A stretch of DNA of 35,162 nucleotides from Streptomyces sparsogenes (GCF_001704635.1 NZ_MAXF01000097.1:1-35162), one strand, 5' to 3'. Shown: positions 25,447 to 33,473, numbered from the stretch's first letter. Notes: generated from the sequence alone by a model not told the origin. Made by a program: numbers and translations.

Positions 25447-26385
25447 TCAGGGACGCGCCGAATTCTGGTCGTTCCGGGCGGAGTTACGGGGAAGGGACCG
25501 GGACGCGGACCGGGACGCGGGCGCGGTCGCGAGACCCGAGGCCAGCAGCCGAAGCGCCGCCTCCGACGGGGACCCCGGCTCCGCGCCGTACATCAGCAGG
25601 CGCTGGTCCCCCGAGTCCGTGAGCCCCGTCATCTCGAAACTGAGCTCCATCGGCCCGACCAGCGGGTGGTGGAAGGACTTGACACCGTAGGAGCACTGGC
25701 GCACCGGGTGGCGCGACCACAGCGCCGCGAACTCGCCGCTCTTCATGGTCAGCTCGCCGATCAGCTCCGCCAGCCGCCGGTCGTCGGGGTGCGCGCCGGC
25801 CGCCAGCCGCAGCGCGGAGACGGCGAGCCGCGCGTCGCTCTCCCAGTCGGGGTAGAGCTCGCGGGTGTGGGGGTCCAGGAAGAGCAGCCGCTGGGTGTTG
25901 GGGCGGTCGGCGGGGCGCTCGGGGGCGTCGGCGGCCAGGTGCCCGGCGACCAGGGCGTGCCCGAGCGGGTTCCAGGCCAGGACGTCGAAACGGGCCGTCA
26001 GGACCAGCGCGGGCACCCCGTCCATGGCCTCGATCAGCCGGCGGGTGCTCGGCCGGGCGGCCTCGGCGCGCGGCGCCGGGCGGCGCGCGGCCCGCGCCGG
26101 GCGGGCCAGATTGCGCAGATGCGCGTGTTCGTCCGGGGTCAGCCGCAGGGCCCGGGCGATCGCGTCGAGCACGCCGTCCGAGGCGCCCGACGACTGGCCC
26201 TGCTCCAGCCGCGTGTAGTACGCGACGCTCACCCCGGCCAGCTGCGCCAGCTCCTCCCGGCGCAGCCCGGGCACCCGGCGGCGGGTCCCGTACGAGACCA
26301 GCCCGACGTCCTCGGGGCGGAGGCGGGCGCGGCGGGTGCGCAGGAATTCCCCCAGTGCGGGCGGTGTGTCCACGGGCCTGTCCAT
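25447..26385 (-). CDS. XRE-family regulator with MmyB-like ligand-binding domain
   Basis: The protein is 312 aa from ATG 26385. The HTH (about 10-95) reads LGEFLRTRRARLRPEDVGL, then VPGLRREELAQLAGVSVAYYTRLEQGQ (read in parts), the hallmark of this actinobacterial family. The C-terminal MmyB-like domain (about 125-285) includes LTARFDVLAWNPLGHAL, HPDDRRLAELIGEL, FAALWSRHPVR and KSFHHPLVG. A Ser/Arg-rich tail follows. Such proteins usually control an adjacent short-chain dehydrogenase gene, but none is here. No ribosome site precedes the ATG, and the start codon lies inside a palindrome, so a leaderless, self-repressed message is plausible. A 19-residue upstream extension from 26442 is open but unlikely. 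Confidence 0.9.
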   Translation of the reverse strand: MDRPVDTPPALGEFLRTRRARLRPEDVGLVSYGTRRRVPGLRREELAQLAGVSVAYYTRLEQGQSSGASDGVLDAIARALRLTPDEHAHLRNLARPARAARRPAPRAEAARPSTRRLIEAMDGVPALVLTARFDVLAWNPLGHALVAGHLAADAPERPADRPNTQRLLFLDPHTRELYPDWESDARLAVSALRLAAGAHPDDRRLAELIGELTMKSGEFAALWSRHPVRQCSYGVKSFHHPLVGPMELSFEMTGLTDSGDQRLLMYGAEPGSPSEAALRLLASGLATAPASRSASRSLPRNSARNDQNSARP

Positions 26386-26399
26386 GGACACCAGTGTCC
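26379..26399. promoter_or_regulatory. Overlapping palindromes at the XRE start codon
   Basis: TGTCCATGGACA (26379-26390) contains the start codon. It overlaps GGACAC-CA-GTGTCC (26386-26399). Three GTGTCC-type half-sites in 21 bases at the start of a repressor-like gene suggest autoregulation. Confidence 0.5.
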
Positions 26400-26407
26400 G
26401 ACAGCCG

Positions 26408-26450
26408 GGCCCGGCGTGCCTGCCCCTGCCGGGGTCAGGCACGCCGGGCC
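26408..26450 (-). terminator. Strong terminator after the pectate lyase gene
   Basis: A perfect 15-bp stem, GGCCCGGCGTGCCTG (26408-26422) with CAGGCACGCCGGGCC (26436-26450), holds an inner CCCC/GGGG stem in its loop. It lies between the PL3 stop (26472) and the start of the next minus-strand gene. Confidence 0.9.
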
Positions 26451-26471
26451 GACCGGCTCACCTGAAGCCGG

Positions 26472-27272
26472 TCACCTGTAGGTGATGTCCGAGCTGGAGT
26501 ACTTGCAGTACGTGCCGTCGGGGCCGGATCCGTTCGTCGTGGGCTCGGCGCCGGTGTTGTTCCCGAGGTACTTCTGGCAGGGGATGATCTTCTTGCTGGT
26601 GTCACCGACGATGGTGATCCTGCGCAGGGTGACGCTGTCGCCGTAGTTGGTGTTGATCCCGGCGATGCGGCTGCCCTTGTAGGTCGCCTCCAGGGTGTTG
26701 ACGTTGATGGTCCGCTTGTACTGGGTCTTGCAGTTGCCGCAGGAGCGGACGAAGGTGCCGAAGTTCTTCACGGCGAAGTTGCTGATGTTGAGGGTGCCCG
26801 CGCCGTTGAACTGGAAGACCTTGTCCGAGGCCTCCTTGGCGCCGCCGCCGTTGACCGTGTAGACGGCGGAGGACGAGCTGCCCTTGAAGGTGGCGGCGTC
26901 CTCGCCGACGTCCTCCCACCACACGTTCTGGAGTGTGCAGCTGCCCAGGCAGTGGACGCCGTCGGCGGCCGGGGAGCCGAGGATCACGTTCTTCAGGGTC
27001 GCGCCGTCCTTCAGCTCGAACAGCGGGTCCTGGTCCTCGTTCTGGCCGCCGGTGCCCAGGTCGCCGGAGCCGTAGTAGCGCTTCATGCCGCCGTCGTAGC
27101 TCCCGCTGACGGGGATGGTCTTGGTGACCGCCTGGGGGGTGCCGCTCGGCGTGGGCCAGGTGGCGGCCGAGGCGGTGGGGACGGTCAGACCGGTGGCGAT
27201 GGCGCCCGCCGTGAGGGCGGCGGCGCCCAGGAGGCCGGCCATCGCCCGCTTCCTGCTCAGATGCTGTGCCAT
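26472..27272 (-). CDS. Secreted pectate lyase, PL3 family
   Basis: The protein is 266 aa from ATG 27272 (GAGGAG about 7 bases upstream). A signal peptide (LLGAAALTAGAIATGLTVPTASA) ends near residue 36. The mature part is a small right-handed beta-helix with the PL3 hallmark NVWWEDVGEDAATFKG (116-131), preceded by DGVHCLGSCTLQ. Conserved basic residues R177 and K185-R187 in FVRSCGNCKTQYKR fit the catalytic and substrate-binding strip, and several Cys pairs stabilise the exported protein. It cleaves polygalacturonate by Ca-dependent beta-elimination. It follows the rhamnogalacturonan lyase gene by 62 bases on the same strand, forming a two-gene pectin operon ended by a strong terminator. Confidence 0.95.
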   Translation of the reverse strand: MAQHLSRKRAMAGLLGAAALTAGAIATGLTVPTASAATWPTPSGTPQAVTKTIPVSGSYDGGMKRYYGSGDLGTGGQNEDQDPLFELKDGATLKNVILGSPAADGVHCLGSCTLQNVWWEDVGEDAATFKGSSSSAVYTVNGGGAKEASDKVFQFNGAGTLNISNFAVKNFGTFVRSCGNCKTQYKRTINVNTLEATYKGSRIAGINTNYGDSVTLRRITIVGDTSKKIIPCQKYLGNNTGAEPTTNGSGPDGTYCKYSSSDITYR

Positions 27273-27334
27273 GTTCACACTCCTCGTTTCCGTGATGCGT
27301 GGGAGGTGCGGATGGAACGGTGCGGGACGGTCGT

Positions 27335-29240
27335 TCAGGGGGTGGCGATCTTCGGCCGCGGCGGGGTCGCCATCTTGTTCCCGAGGAAGAAGCTGGGGTG
27401 CGGCGGCTGGTTGTACGCGGTGTTCTGCCAGGCCAGGGCCACCCGGTACGGCCGGTCCTGGAGCAGCGTGGTGATCTTCCGGTCGGTCTCGTACGGCGTG
27501 GAGTAGATCCGCAGCGCCTTGTTGTCCGAGGTCGGCCAGATCACCTCCTCGCGCCAGTCGCCGAGGATGTCGCCGGACAGCGACGGGGTGGCCTTGGTGC
27601 CGTTGTTGGAGTGCACCCCGGAGCCGGTCAGCAGCCGGGTGTCGGCGGAGGTGCCGTACTTGTCGATGTGCGTGCCGTCCAGCAGCTCGCGCACCGGGTC
27701 GCCGTCCCACCACGACAGGAAGTTGACCGAGGCCGGCTTGCGGCCCTTGGCGGCCCCGCTCCTGTCGCGGATCGAACCGTCGGCGGCCGACCACATCTCG
27801 GCACCGTCGCTGCCCGCCCAGATGTCCCCGGCCACGCCGCGCCCGTTGTCGCCGCTCGCCGGGGTGGACCACAGCACCTGGCCGGTCCTGGCGTCGGCGT
27901 AGTACGACGACGGCTTCGACGAGTCCTCGTCCACCTTGAAGTACTCGAGACCGGGCCGGGACGGGTCCAGGTCGCCGAGGTGGGCCGCGTCGCCGTGGCC
28001 GTTCCTGGTCGTCCACAGGCCGGCGCCGTTGTCGTCCACGGCCATCGAGCCGTACACGATCTCGTCCCTGCCGTCGGCGTCCACATCGCCGATCGTCAGC
28101 GCGTGGTTGCCCTGCCCGTCGTAGCCCTTGCCGGCGTTGGTGGAGCTGCTGGTGTCGAAGGTCCACGTGCGGGTGAGCTGCCCGCCGCTGTAGCTCCAGG
28201 CGCTGATGACCGTACGGGTGTAGTAGCCGCGCGCCTCGATCAGCGAGGGCTTCGAGCCGTCCAGGTAGGCGGTGCCGGCCAGGAAGCGGTCCACGCGGTT
28301 GCCGTACGAGTCGCCCCACGAGGACACCGTGCCGCGCGGCGGGACGTAGTCGACGGTGGAGACCGCCGCGCCCGTCCGGCCGTTGAACACGGTCAGGAAC
28401 TCGGGCCCGCTCAGCACATAGCCGCTGGAGTTGCGGTGATCGGCGGAGGCGTTGCCGATCGTCCTGCCGGTGCCGTCGATCGTGCCGTCCGCGGTTTTCA
28501 TCGCGACCTCGGCCTTGCCGTCGCCGTCGTAGTCGTACACCTGGAACTGGGTGTAGTGGGCGCCGGAGCGGATGTTGCGCCCCAGGTCGATCCGCCACAG
28601 CCGCTGCCCCTGGAGGGTGTAGCCGTCGACGATCGTGTTGCCGGTGACCCCGGACTGCGAGTTGTCCTTGGCGTTCGTCGGCTGCCACTTGAGGACGATG
28701 TCGAGGTCGCCGTCGCCGTCCAGGTCGCCCACCGAGGCGTCGTTGGCCTCGTACGTGTAGTCGGAGCCCCCCGAGGGGGGCGAGATCGGCACGTCGTAGT
28801 AGCCGGAGCGGAACTGCACGGCGCTCGGCGAGGCGGGCTGCTCCACGCCGCCCACCACCGCGCGGACCGTGTAGTCCGCGCTGTTGGGGGGGGTCCTTGT
28901 GGAGGTAGTTGGTGGTGGTGAGGGGCGAGGAGTTGACCTTGACGCCGCCCCGGTAGAGGTTGAACGTCACGTCGTCCGGGTCGGTGGCCAGCCAGCGCCA
29001 GCTCACCAGGTTGTCATTGCCGGTGTGCACGCTGACCAGCCCGCGGTCGAGCCTCTCCAGCTGGGCCGCCTGGACGGCGGCGGCCTGGGGGGAGGCGGTC
29101 CGCGTGCCGTCGGCCGGGGCGGCGTGCGAGAGCGCGGCCGGGCCGGTGGCGAGCAGCGCGCCGGCGGCGGCCGCGGCGAGCGCGGCGCGTCCGGCCCGGC
29201 GGCGGGCGGAGGGAGCGGGCGAACCGTGCGGGGGTGCCAC
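27335..29240 (-). pseudogene. Secreted rhamnogalacturonan lyase, PL11, broken by a +1 frameshift
   Basis: GTG 29240 (AGGAGG just upstream) begins a signal peptide and the N-terminal domain (RLDRGLVSVHTGNDNLVSWR). The frame is lost at 28886-28893, where eight G (plus strand) replace the seven needed: with one base removed, KDPP continues as NSADYTVRAVVGGVEQP and the frame runs to TGA 27335, giving about 634 aa. The second part has the PL11 beta-propeller with many Ca-binding Asp motifs (DLDGDGDLDIVLKWQP, DYDGDGKAEVAMKTADG) and ends HPSFFLGNKMATPP. It would cleave the rhamnogalacturonan I backbone outside the cell. A sequencing error in the run is as likely as a true mutation. If the shift is real, the 507-codon downstream frame lacks a signal peptide. 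Confidence 0.85.
28886..28893 (-). other. Frameshift site in the PL11 gene (run of eight)
   Basis: A run of eight G on the plus strand (eight C in the coding sense) sits at codon 118. Seven would keep the gene open, so this is a single-base insertion in a homopolymer. Confidence 0.9.
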
Positions 29241-29353
29241 GGGACCTCCTGGGGGGTGGGGGAGTGCGCGGGGCGGGGGTGTCGGGGTGTGGTCGCCGCT
29301 CTGACCGGAAAGGTTGCCGCCCCCTGCGCGGATTTCCCGGCCCGCGGAGTGAC

Positions 29354-29402
29354 GCGCCGGATCCCGCGCCCGGCCGCGGACGGCGCGCCGGACCCCGCGC
29401 CC
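29354..29402. repeat. Direct repeat behind the histidine kinase gene
   Basis: GCGCCGGATCCCGCGCCC (29354-29371) recurs at 29385-29402 with one mismatch, a period of 31. It ends at the base before the kinase stop triplet (29403-29405, TAG). No function is evident. Confidence 0.6.
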
Positions 29403-30983
29403 CTACCGGCTGGTCACCACGTCCTTGCCGACCAGCCGTCCGTCCACGAAGCACAGCCGGTACGCGGACCGCCCGTCGTACCGGCGCACCCCGTAGTACG
29501 CGCAGTCCCAGCCCGGGGGCGGCGCGGCCACCCCGTCGGGGGCGCCGTCCATCGTGTACGGCGGCATCCGCGACTCCACGTCGGCGCGGGGCTCGCCGAG
29601 TTCAAGACTGTCGTACGTGGTCCGGTCCAGCACCGCGTGGTACTGCGTATAGAAGTGGAACCCGCCCCACAGGACGGCCAGCCCGGCGGCCACGGCCAGG
29701 GGCACGGTGATCGACTCCACCAGCCTGCGCCGCACCCGCTGCCTGGCCCGGGCCAGCTCCCGCGCCGAGGTGGACGTCGGGGCCGCCGCCCGCCCGGCGA
29801 CCAGCGCGACCCCGGGCGCGAGCGGCAGCCGCGCCGACACCTCGAAGCCGCCGTCGGGGGAGGGGCCGTGGGCCAGTACCCCGCCGGCCAGCCGCACCCG
29901 CTCGTCGAGCCCCACCAGGCCGTTGCCGCCCGAGGCCGGCTCGGGGACACCGCTGTCCGCCGGGCGCGGGCCGTTGGCGACCGACACCGTGATCTCCCCC
30001 GCCGCCGGATCCCGCGCCAGCCGGACGCGGACGGCCGCGCCCGGGGCGTGCTTGGCGGCGTTGGTCAGCGCCTCCTGCACCACGCGGTACACGGCACGGT
30101 CGGCCATGGGCGGCAGCCCGGCGCCGCCGGGGCGGTCCGCGCCACCGTCCTCCAGCTCGACGGCCAGCCCCGCGGCCCGCGCCCGGTCCACCAGCGCGCC
30201 GACGCCCTCGTCGGCGGGGGCGGTCGGGGCCGGGTCGTCCCCGGTCCGCAGCACGCCGATGATGTCCCGCAGCTGGCCGGTGGCCGCCGCGGCCGCCTCC
30301 CGCAGTTCGGCGGCGGCCGCCTGGTGGCGGTCGCTCAGCTCCGGATCGACCTGAAGCGCCGCGGCGCGCAGCGCGATCAGGGCCAGGTCGTGGCCCAGCG
30401 AGTCGTGCATGTCCCCGGCGATCCGGGACCGCTCGCGCAGCCGCGCGCGGTCGGCGGCGGCCCGCTGCTCCCGCTCCATCCGGTCGGCCAGCTCCCAGCC
30501 TGCGCGGACCAGGTGCTCGTACTGCCGCCGGTAGCGGCCGAGCAGCCAGGGCAGCACGACGAGCAACAGCAGCGTGGTCAGCGCGGTGAACCAGGTCCAG
30601 ACCCCGGCGTCCGTCACCCAGGTGAGCAGCGCGCCCGCCACGGCGAAGGCCGCGAAGAACCACAGCGCGGGCCGCGCCCCCGCCGTCCAGCGCCCCGTGA
30701 GATAGCCCCACAGCGCCAGCGCCGCCCAGTAGGAGGACGTGAACAGCTCCAGGTTGAGGGCCAGGCTCAGCCCCACCGCCACCGCCAGCCCGACCAGCGG
30801 CCGCGTCCGCCCCACCGCGGCCGCCCCCGCCAGGAGCGGGAACCCGGCCAGCAGCACCCACAGGTCGCGCCCGCCCGCCGACGTGGCCTTCAGCAGGACG
30901 GGCGCGCAGGCCGCGAGCCACAGGACCAGGGCGCTTCGCGCGGCACCACTGCGTCGTATCCACCGGATCATGCGCCACAGCAT
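29403..30983 (-). CDS. NarL-type sensor histidine kinase with extra C-terminal anchor and exported domain
   Basis: The protein is 526 aa. About five N-terminal membrane helices (about 15-148) precede a HisKA_3 domain with RIAGDMHDSLGHDLALI (phospho-acceptor H193) and an HATPase domain with EALTNAAKHAPG (304-315) and GGNGLVGLDERVRLAGG. Typical kinases of this class end near residue 390. This one continues with an Arg-rich stretch, another membrane helix (about 422-443) and about 80 residues that would lie outside, including YDSLELGEPRADVESRMP and a Cys pair (C494, C511). That tail recalls BamE/SmpA-like small domains, a guess only. No response regulator is adjacent, so its partner is elsewhere. 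ATG 30983 has a weak ribosome site; ATG 30971 is an alternative. Confidence 0.9.
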   Translation of the reverse strand: MLWRMIRWIRRSGAARSALVLWLAACAPVLLKATSAGGRDLWVLLAGFPLLAGAAAVGRTRPLVGLAVAVGLSLALNLELFTSSYWAALALWGYLTGRWTAGARPALWFFAAFAVAGALLTWVTDAGVWTWFTALTTLLLLVVLPWLLGRYRRQYEHLVRAGWELADRMEREQRAAADRARLRERSRIAGDMHDSLGHDLALIALRAAALQVDPELSDRHQAAAAELREAAAAATGQLRDIIGVLRTGDDPAPTAPADEGVGALVDRARAAGLAVELEDGGADRPGGAGLPPMADRAVYRVVQEALTNAAKHAPGAAVRVRLARDPAAGEITVSVANGPRPADSGVPEPASGGNGLVGLDERVRLAGGVLAHGPSPDGGFEVSARLPLAPGVALVAGRAAAPTSTSARELARARQRVRRRLVESITVPLAVAAGLAVLWGGFHFYTQYHAVLDRTTYDSLELGEPRADVESRMPPYTMDGAPDGVAAPPPGWDCAYYGVRRYDGRSAYRLCFVDGRLVGKDVVTSR

Positions 30984-31071
30984 CCCCCGCGACGGGCCCC
31001 GCGCGCCCCTGACGAAAGTATGGCCTCGCGGGCCGCCCGCGACCGGCGCCCGTCCGCCGAAAACACGTACG

Positions 31072-31090
31072 ACGCGGGGAGACCCCGCGT
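31072..31090. promoter_or_regulatory. Palindrome/hairpin upstream of the LysE gene
   Basis: ACGCGGGG-AGA-CCCCGCGT is a perfect 8-bp inverted repeat in the divergent region between the kinase and the exporter, ending 6 bases before the first ATG candidate. It may be an operator or a leader hairpin. Confidence 0.45.
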
Positions 31091-31096
31091 GTTTAG

Positions 31097-31747
31097 ATGT
31101 GCGCCATGGTGTCCACCGATCGTCTTCTCGCCTTCGCGGCCATGTCGTTCCTGCTGATCGTGATCCCCGGTCCCAGCGTGCTCTTCGTGATCGGCCGGGC
31201 GCTGGCGCAGGGGCGCCGGGCCGCGCTGACCACCGTCATGGGGAACACGGTCGGCGCGTATGTGCTCGTGGTGGCCGTGGCGCTGGGGGTCGGCTCCGTC
31301 GTGGAGCGCTCGGTGCTCGTCTTCACGGCGCTCAAGCTGGTGGGCGCCGCGTACCTGGTGTATCTCGGCGTCAAGGCGATACGGCAACGGGGCTCGCTGC
31401 GCGCCGCGTTCAACGGGGAGGGCCCGGCGGGGCAGAGCGCCCTCCGGACGTTCTGGGAGGGGTTCGCGGTCGGGGTGGCCAACCCCAAGACCATCGTCTT
31501 CTTCGCCGCCGTCCTGCCCCAGTTCGTCGACCGCGACCAGGGGCACGTCGCCCTGCAGATGCTGCTGCTCGGCCTCGTCTTCAACATCATCGCCGTGACC
31601 TCCGACAGCGTCTGGGGCCTCGTCGCCGCGACCGCGCGCGGCTGGTTCGCCCGCTCACCGCAGCGGCTGGCCATGGTCGGCGGGGTCGGCGGGCTCGCCA
31701 TGATCGGGCTCGGTGTCACCGTGGCCGCCACGGGCCGCAAGGACTGA
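31097..31747 (+). CDS. LysE/RhtB-family amino-acid exporter
   Basis: The protein is 216 aa from ATG 31097, or 213 aa from ATG 31106. About six membrane segments are present. The N-terminal MSFLLIVIPGPSVLFVIGRALAQGRR (read in parts) holds the family signature PGPSVLFVIGRAL, and GFAVGVANPKTIVFFAAVLPQF is the second conserved block. It probably exports an amino acid or related compound. Neither start has a recognisable ribosome site, and a hairpin lies just upstream, so a leaderless or very short-leader message is likely; ATG 31106 fits the family N-terminus slightly better. It is divergent from the orphan histidine kinase, with no evident functional link, and precedes the ECF41-type promoter of the next gene. 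Confidence 0.92.
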   Translation: MCAMVSTDRLLAFAAMSFLLIVIPGPSVLFVIGRALAQGRRAALTTVMGNTVGAYVLVVAVALGVGSVVERSVLVFTALKLVGAAYLVYLGVKAIRQRGSLRAAFNGEGPAGQSALRTFWEGFAVGVANPKTIVFFAAVLPQFVDRDQGHVALQMLLLGLVFNIIAVTSDSVWGLVAATARGWFARSPQRLAMVGGVGGLAMIGLGVTVAATGRKD

Positions 31748-31789
31748 CCGGCCGAGGCGGCAGGGGGAGACGCAGGTCACACGCGTCCG

Positions 31790-31816
31790 TGTCACAGGAG
31801 GTCGGGCCACCTCGTC
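31790..31816 (+). promoter_or_regulatory. ECF41-type promoter upstream of the AhpD-like gene
   Basis: TGTCACA (31790-31796) and CGTC (31813-31816) are separated by 16 bases, matching the -35/-10 pair I recall as the ECF41 target promoter. It lies 41 bases before the start of the gene that precedes the ECF41 sigma factor, the position expected for the self-linked target. Confidence 0.75.
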
Positions 31817-31856
31817 TCGGGGGTGTAGCCACCGAACGACCTCAGAGGAGCACCCC

Positions 31857-32330
31857 ATGGACGCGCGACTGAACTACTTCGCCAACCCGACCGCCGGCAA
31901 GGCCCTCAAGTACTTCATGTCGGCGGGCAAGGCGCTCAAGGAGGCGCCGCTGCCGGCCGCGACACAGGAGCTGGTGGCGCTGCGCGTGAGCCAGATCAAC
32001 GGCTGCGCCGCCTGCATCGACATGCACACCAAAGAGGCCGCCGCGGCCGGCGAGACCGCGGTGCGGCTCAACCTGGTCGCGGCGTGGCGGGAGGCCACGG
32101 TCTTCACCGAGGCCGAGCGCGCCGCGCTGGCGTTCGCGGAGGAGGGGACCCGGGTCGCGGACGCGGCCACCGGCGTCGGCGACGAGGTGTGGGCGCACGC
32201 CGCCGAGCACTACGACGAGGACCAGCTCGCCGCCCTGGTGATCCTGGTCTCCTTCATGAACGCGGTGAACCGGCTGAACATCATCACCCGGCAGCCGGCC
32301 GGCGACTACCGGCCCGGCCAGTTCCACTGA
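31857..32330 (+). CDS. Carboxymuconolactone decarboxylase/AhpD-like protein
   Basis: The protein is 157 aa from ATG 31857 with a clear GAGGAG site 7 bases upstream. The CMD domain contains the redox CxxC pair in NGCAACIDMHTKEA, with H57 following in the AhpD arrangement (Cys-x-x-Cys then His). Such proteins act as small alkylhydroperoxide-type reductases in the cytoplasm. It lies 47 bases upstream of an ECF41 sigma factor and behind an ECF41-type promoter. Linkage of ECF41 factors with carboxymuconolactone decarboxylase-, oxidoreductase- or epimerase-like genes is the known hallmark of that group, so this gene is the likely main target of the sigma factor. Confidence 0.94.
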   Translation: MDARLNYFANPTAGKALKYFMSAGKALKEAPLPAATQELVALRVSQINGCAACIDMHTKEAAAAGETAVRLNLVAAWREATVFTEAERAALAFAEEGTRVADAATGVGDEVWAHAAEHYDEDQLAALVILVSFMNAVNRLNIITRQPAGDYRPGQFH

Positions 32331-32377
32331 GCCGCGTACGGCCGGATGTGAGGGAACCAGCGGGCAGGGGAGTGGAC

Positions 32378-33301
32378 GTGGACAAGGCCGAGGAGTTCGA
32401 GGAGCTGCGGCCGCTGCTGTTCTCGATCGCCTACCGGATCCTGGGCAGTGTGGGCGAAGCCGAGGACGCGGTGCAGGAGACATGGCTGCGCTTTGACGGC
32501 TCGTCGACCCTGCCCACGTCCACCAAGGCCTTTCTGTCGGCCACGGTGACGCGGATCTCGATCGACGTACTGCGCTCGGCGCGGGTGCGCCGGGAGGAGT
32601 ACGTGGGCCCCTGGCTCCCCGAGCCGCTGCTCAGCGACCCGTACCAGGACCCGGCGCGGTCGGCGGAGCTGGCCGACTCGGTGTCGATGGCGGCGCTGCT
32701 GCTGCTGGAGCGGCTCAGCCCGCTGGAGCGGGCGGTGTTCGTGCTGCGCGAGGTGTTCGGCTTCGGGTTCGACGAGATCGCCGACACGGTGGGGCGGTCG
32801 GAGCCGGCGTGCCGGCAGCTGGTGGTGCGGGCGCGGCGGCACATGCGGGAGGGGCGGCCGCGGTTCGAGGCGGACCGGCAGGAGCGGCGGGAGCTGGCGA
32901 CACGGTTCTTCGACGCCTTGAAGGGCGGCGATGTGGGCGGGCTGCGGGATCTGCTGACCGGCGACGCGCAGTTGGTCGGGGACGGCGGCGGCAAGGCGCC
33001 GCAGCTGGGCAAGGCGGTCATGGGCGCGGACAACGTGGCCCGGGTGCTGGGCACGGTCTTCCCCCTGCTGCTGCGGATCGACGTGACCATGGAGCCGCGC
33101 GAGGTCAACGGCCAGCCCGGGGCGATCTTCCGCGACCGGGACGGCAGGATTCTGCACACCATGGCCCTCGACGTGCTCGACGCGCGGATTCAGGCCGTCC
33201 GCGTGGTGATCAACCCCGACAAGCTCGGCCACATCGGGCCGGTCGCCGACGCCTGGGCCATCGACCGCGAGGTGAAGCGGGCCCGGCGGCGGGCGAACTG
33301 A
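32378..33301 (+). CDS. ECF41-group RNA polymerase sigma factor (SigJ-like)
   Basis: The protein is 307 aa from GTG 32378, with GGGGAG 5 bases upstream; GTG 32372 is also in frame but overlaps that site. Sigma region 2 is at about 10-75 (SIAYRILGSVGEAEDAVQETWLRF, read in parts) and region 4 at about 105-160 (LSPLERAVFVLREVFGFGFDEIA). The C-terminal SnoaL-like extension (about 170-300) replaces a separate anti-sigma factor. The three ECF41 signatures are all present: WLPEP (79-83), DGGGK (202-206) and NPDKL (279-283). The extension modulates activity in studied members. It is co-oriented with the AhpD-like gene and probably transcribed with it from the upstream ECF41-type promoter. The inducing signal is unknown. 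Confidence 0.95.
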   Translation: MDKAEEFEELRPLLFSIAYRILGSVGEAEDAVQETWLRFDGSSTLPTSTKAFLSATVTRISIDVLRSARVRREEYVGPWLPEPLLSDPYQDPARSAELADSVSMAALLLLERLSPLERAVFVLREVFGFGFDEIADTVGRSEPACRQLVVRARRHMREGRPRFEADRQERRELATRFFDALKGGDVGGLRDLLTGDAQLVGDGGGKAPQLGKAVMGADNVARVLGTVFPLLLRIDVTMEPREVNGQPGAIFRDRDGRILHTMALDVLDARIQAVRVVINPDKLGHIGPVADAWAIDREVKRARRRAN

Positions 33302-33324
33302 CCTCCAGGCGGGTGCCGGAGGTC
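33300..33324 (+). terminator. Possible weak terminator after the sigma factor gene
   Basis: GACCTCC (33300-33306) pairs with GGAGGTC (33318-33324) around an 11-base loop directly at the stop codon. The stem is short, so confidence is low. Confidence 0.3.
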
Positions 33325-33353
33325 CGCCCCGGCGCCGCCCGGCGGCCGGACTA

Positions 33354-33382
33354 TTGACGTGACCATGGCACGCTCCTAGCGT
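33354..33382 (+). promoter_or_regulatory. Promoter of the PL9 pectate lyase gene
   Basis: TTGACG (33354-33359) and TAGCGT (33377-33382) are separated by exactly 17 bases. A LacI-type operator begins at the next base, the same layout as at the GH16 glucanase gene. Confidence 0.65.
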
Positions 33383-33396
33383 AGCAAGCGCTTTCA
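33383..33396. promoter_or_regulatory. LacI-family operator, AGCAAGCGCTTTCA
   Basis: The core AAGCGCTT is a perfect palindrome with the central CG of LacI-type sites; the flanks are imperfect. It overlaps the predicted transcription start of the pectate lyase gene. Confidence 0.65.
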
Positions 33397-33473
33397 TCTC
33401 TTGTGCCGCTCTCGTACCGGGAGCCGCACCCCCATGCCTCCACGCAGGCGACCACGGAGAAGGAGCAACCCCC

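Noticed and set aside
26472..29240. A 922-codon frame that appears to fuse the PL11 signal peptide to the PL3 lyase
   Set aside because: It arises from the +1 shift in the run at 28886-28893; the middle part is out-of-frame PL11 sequence. The PL3 gene has its own start and ribosome site at 27272.
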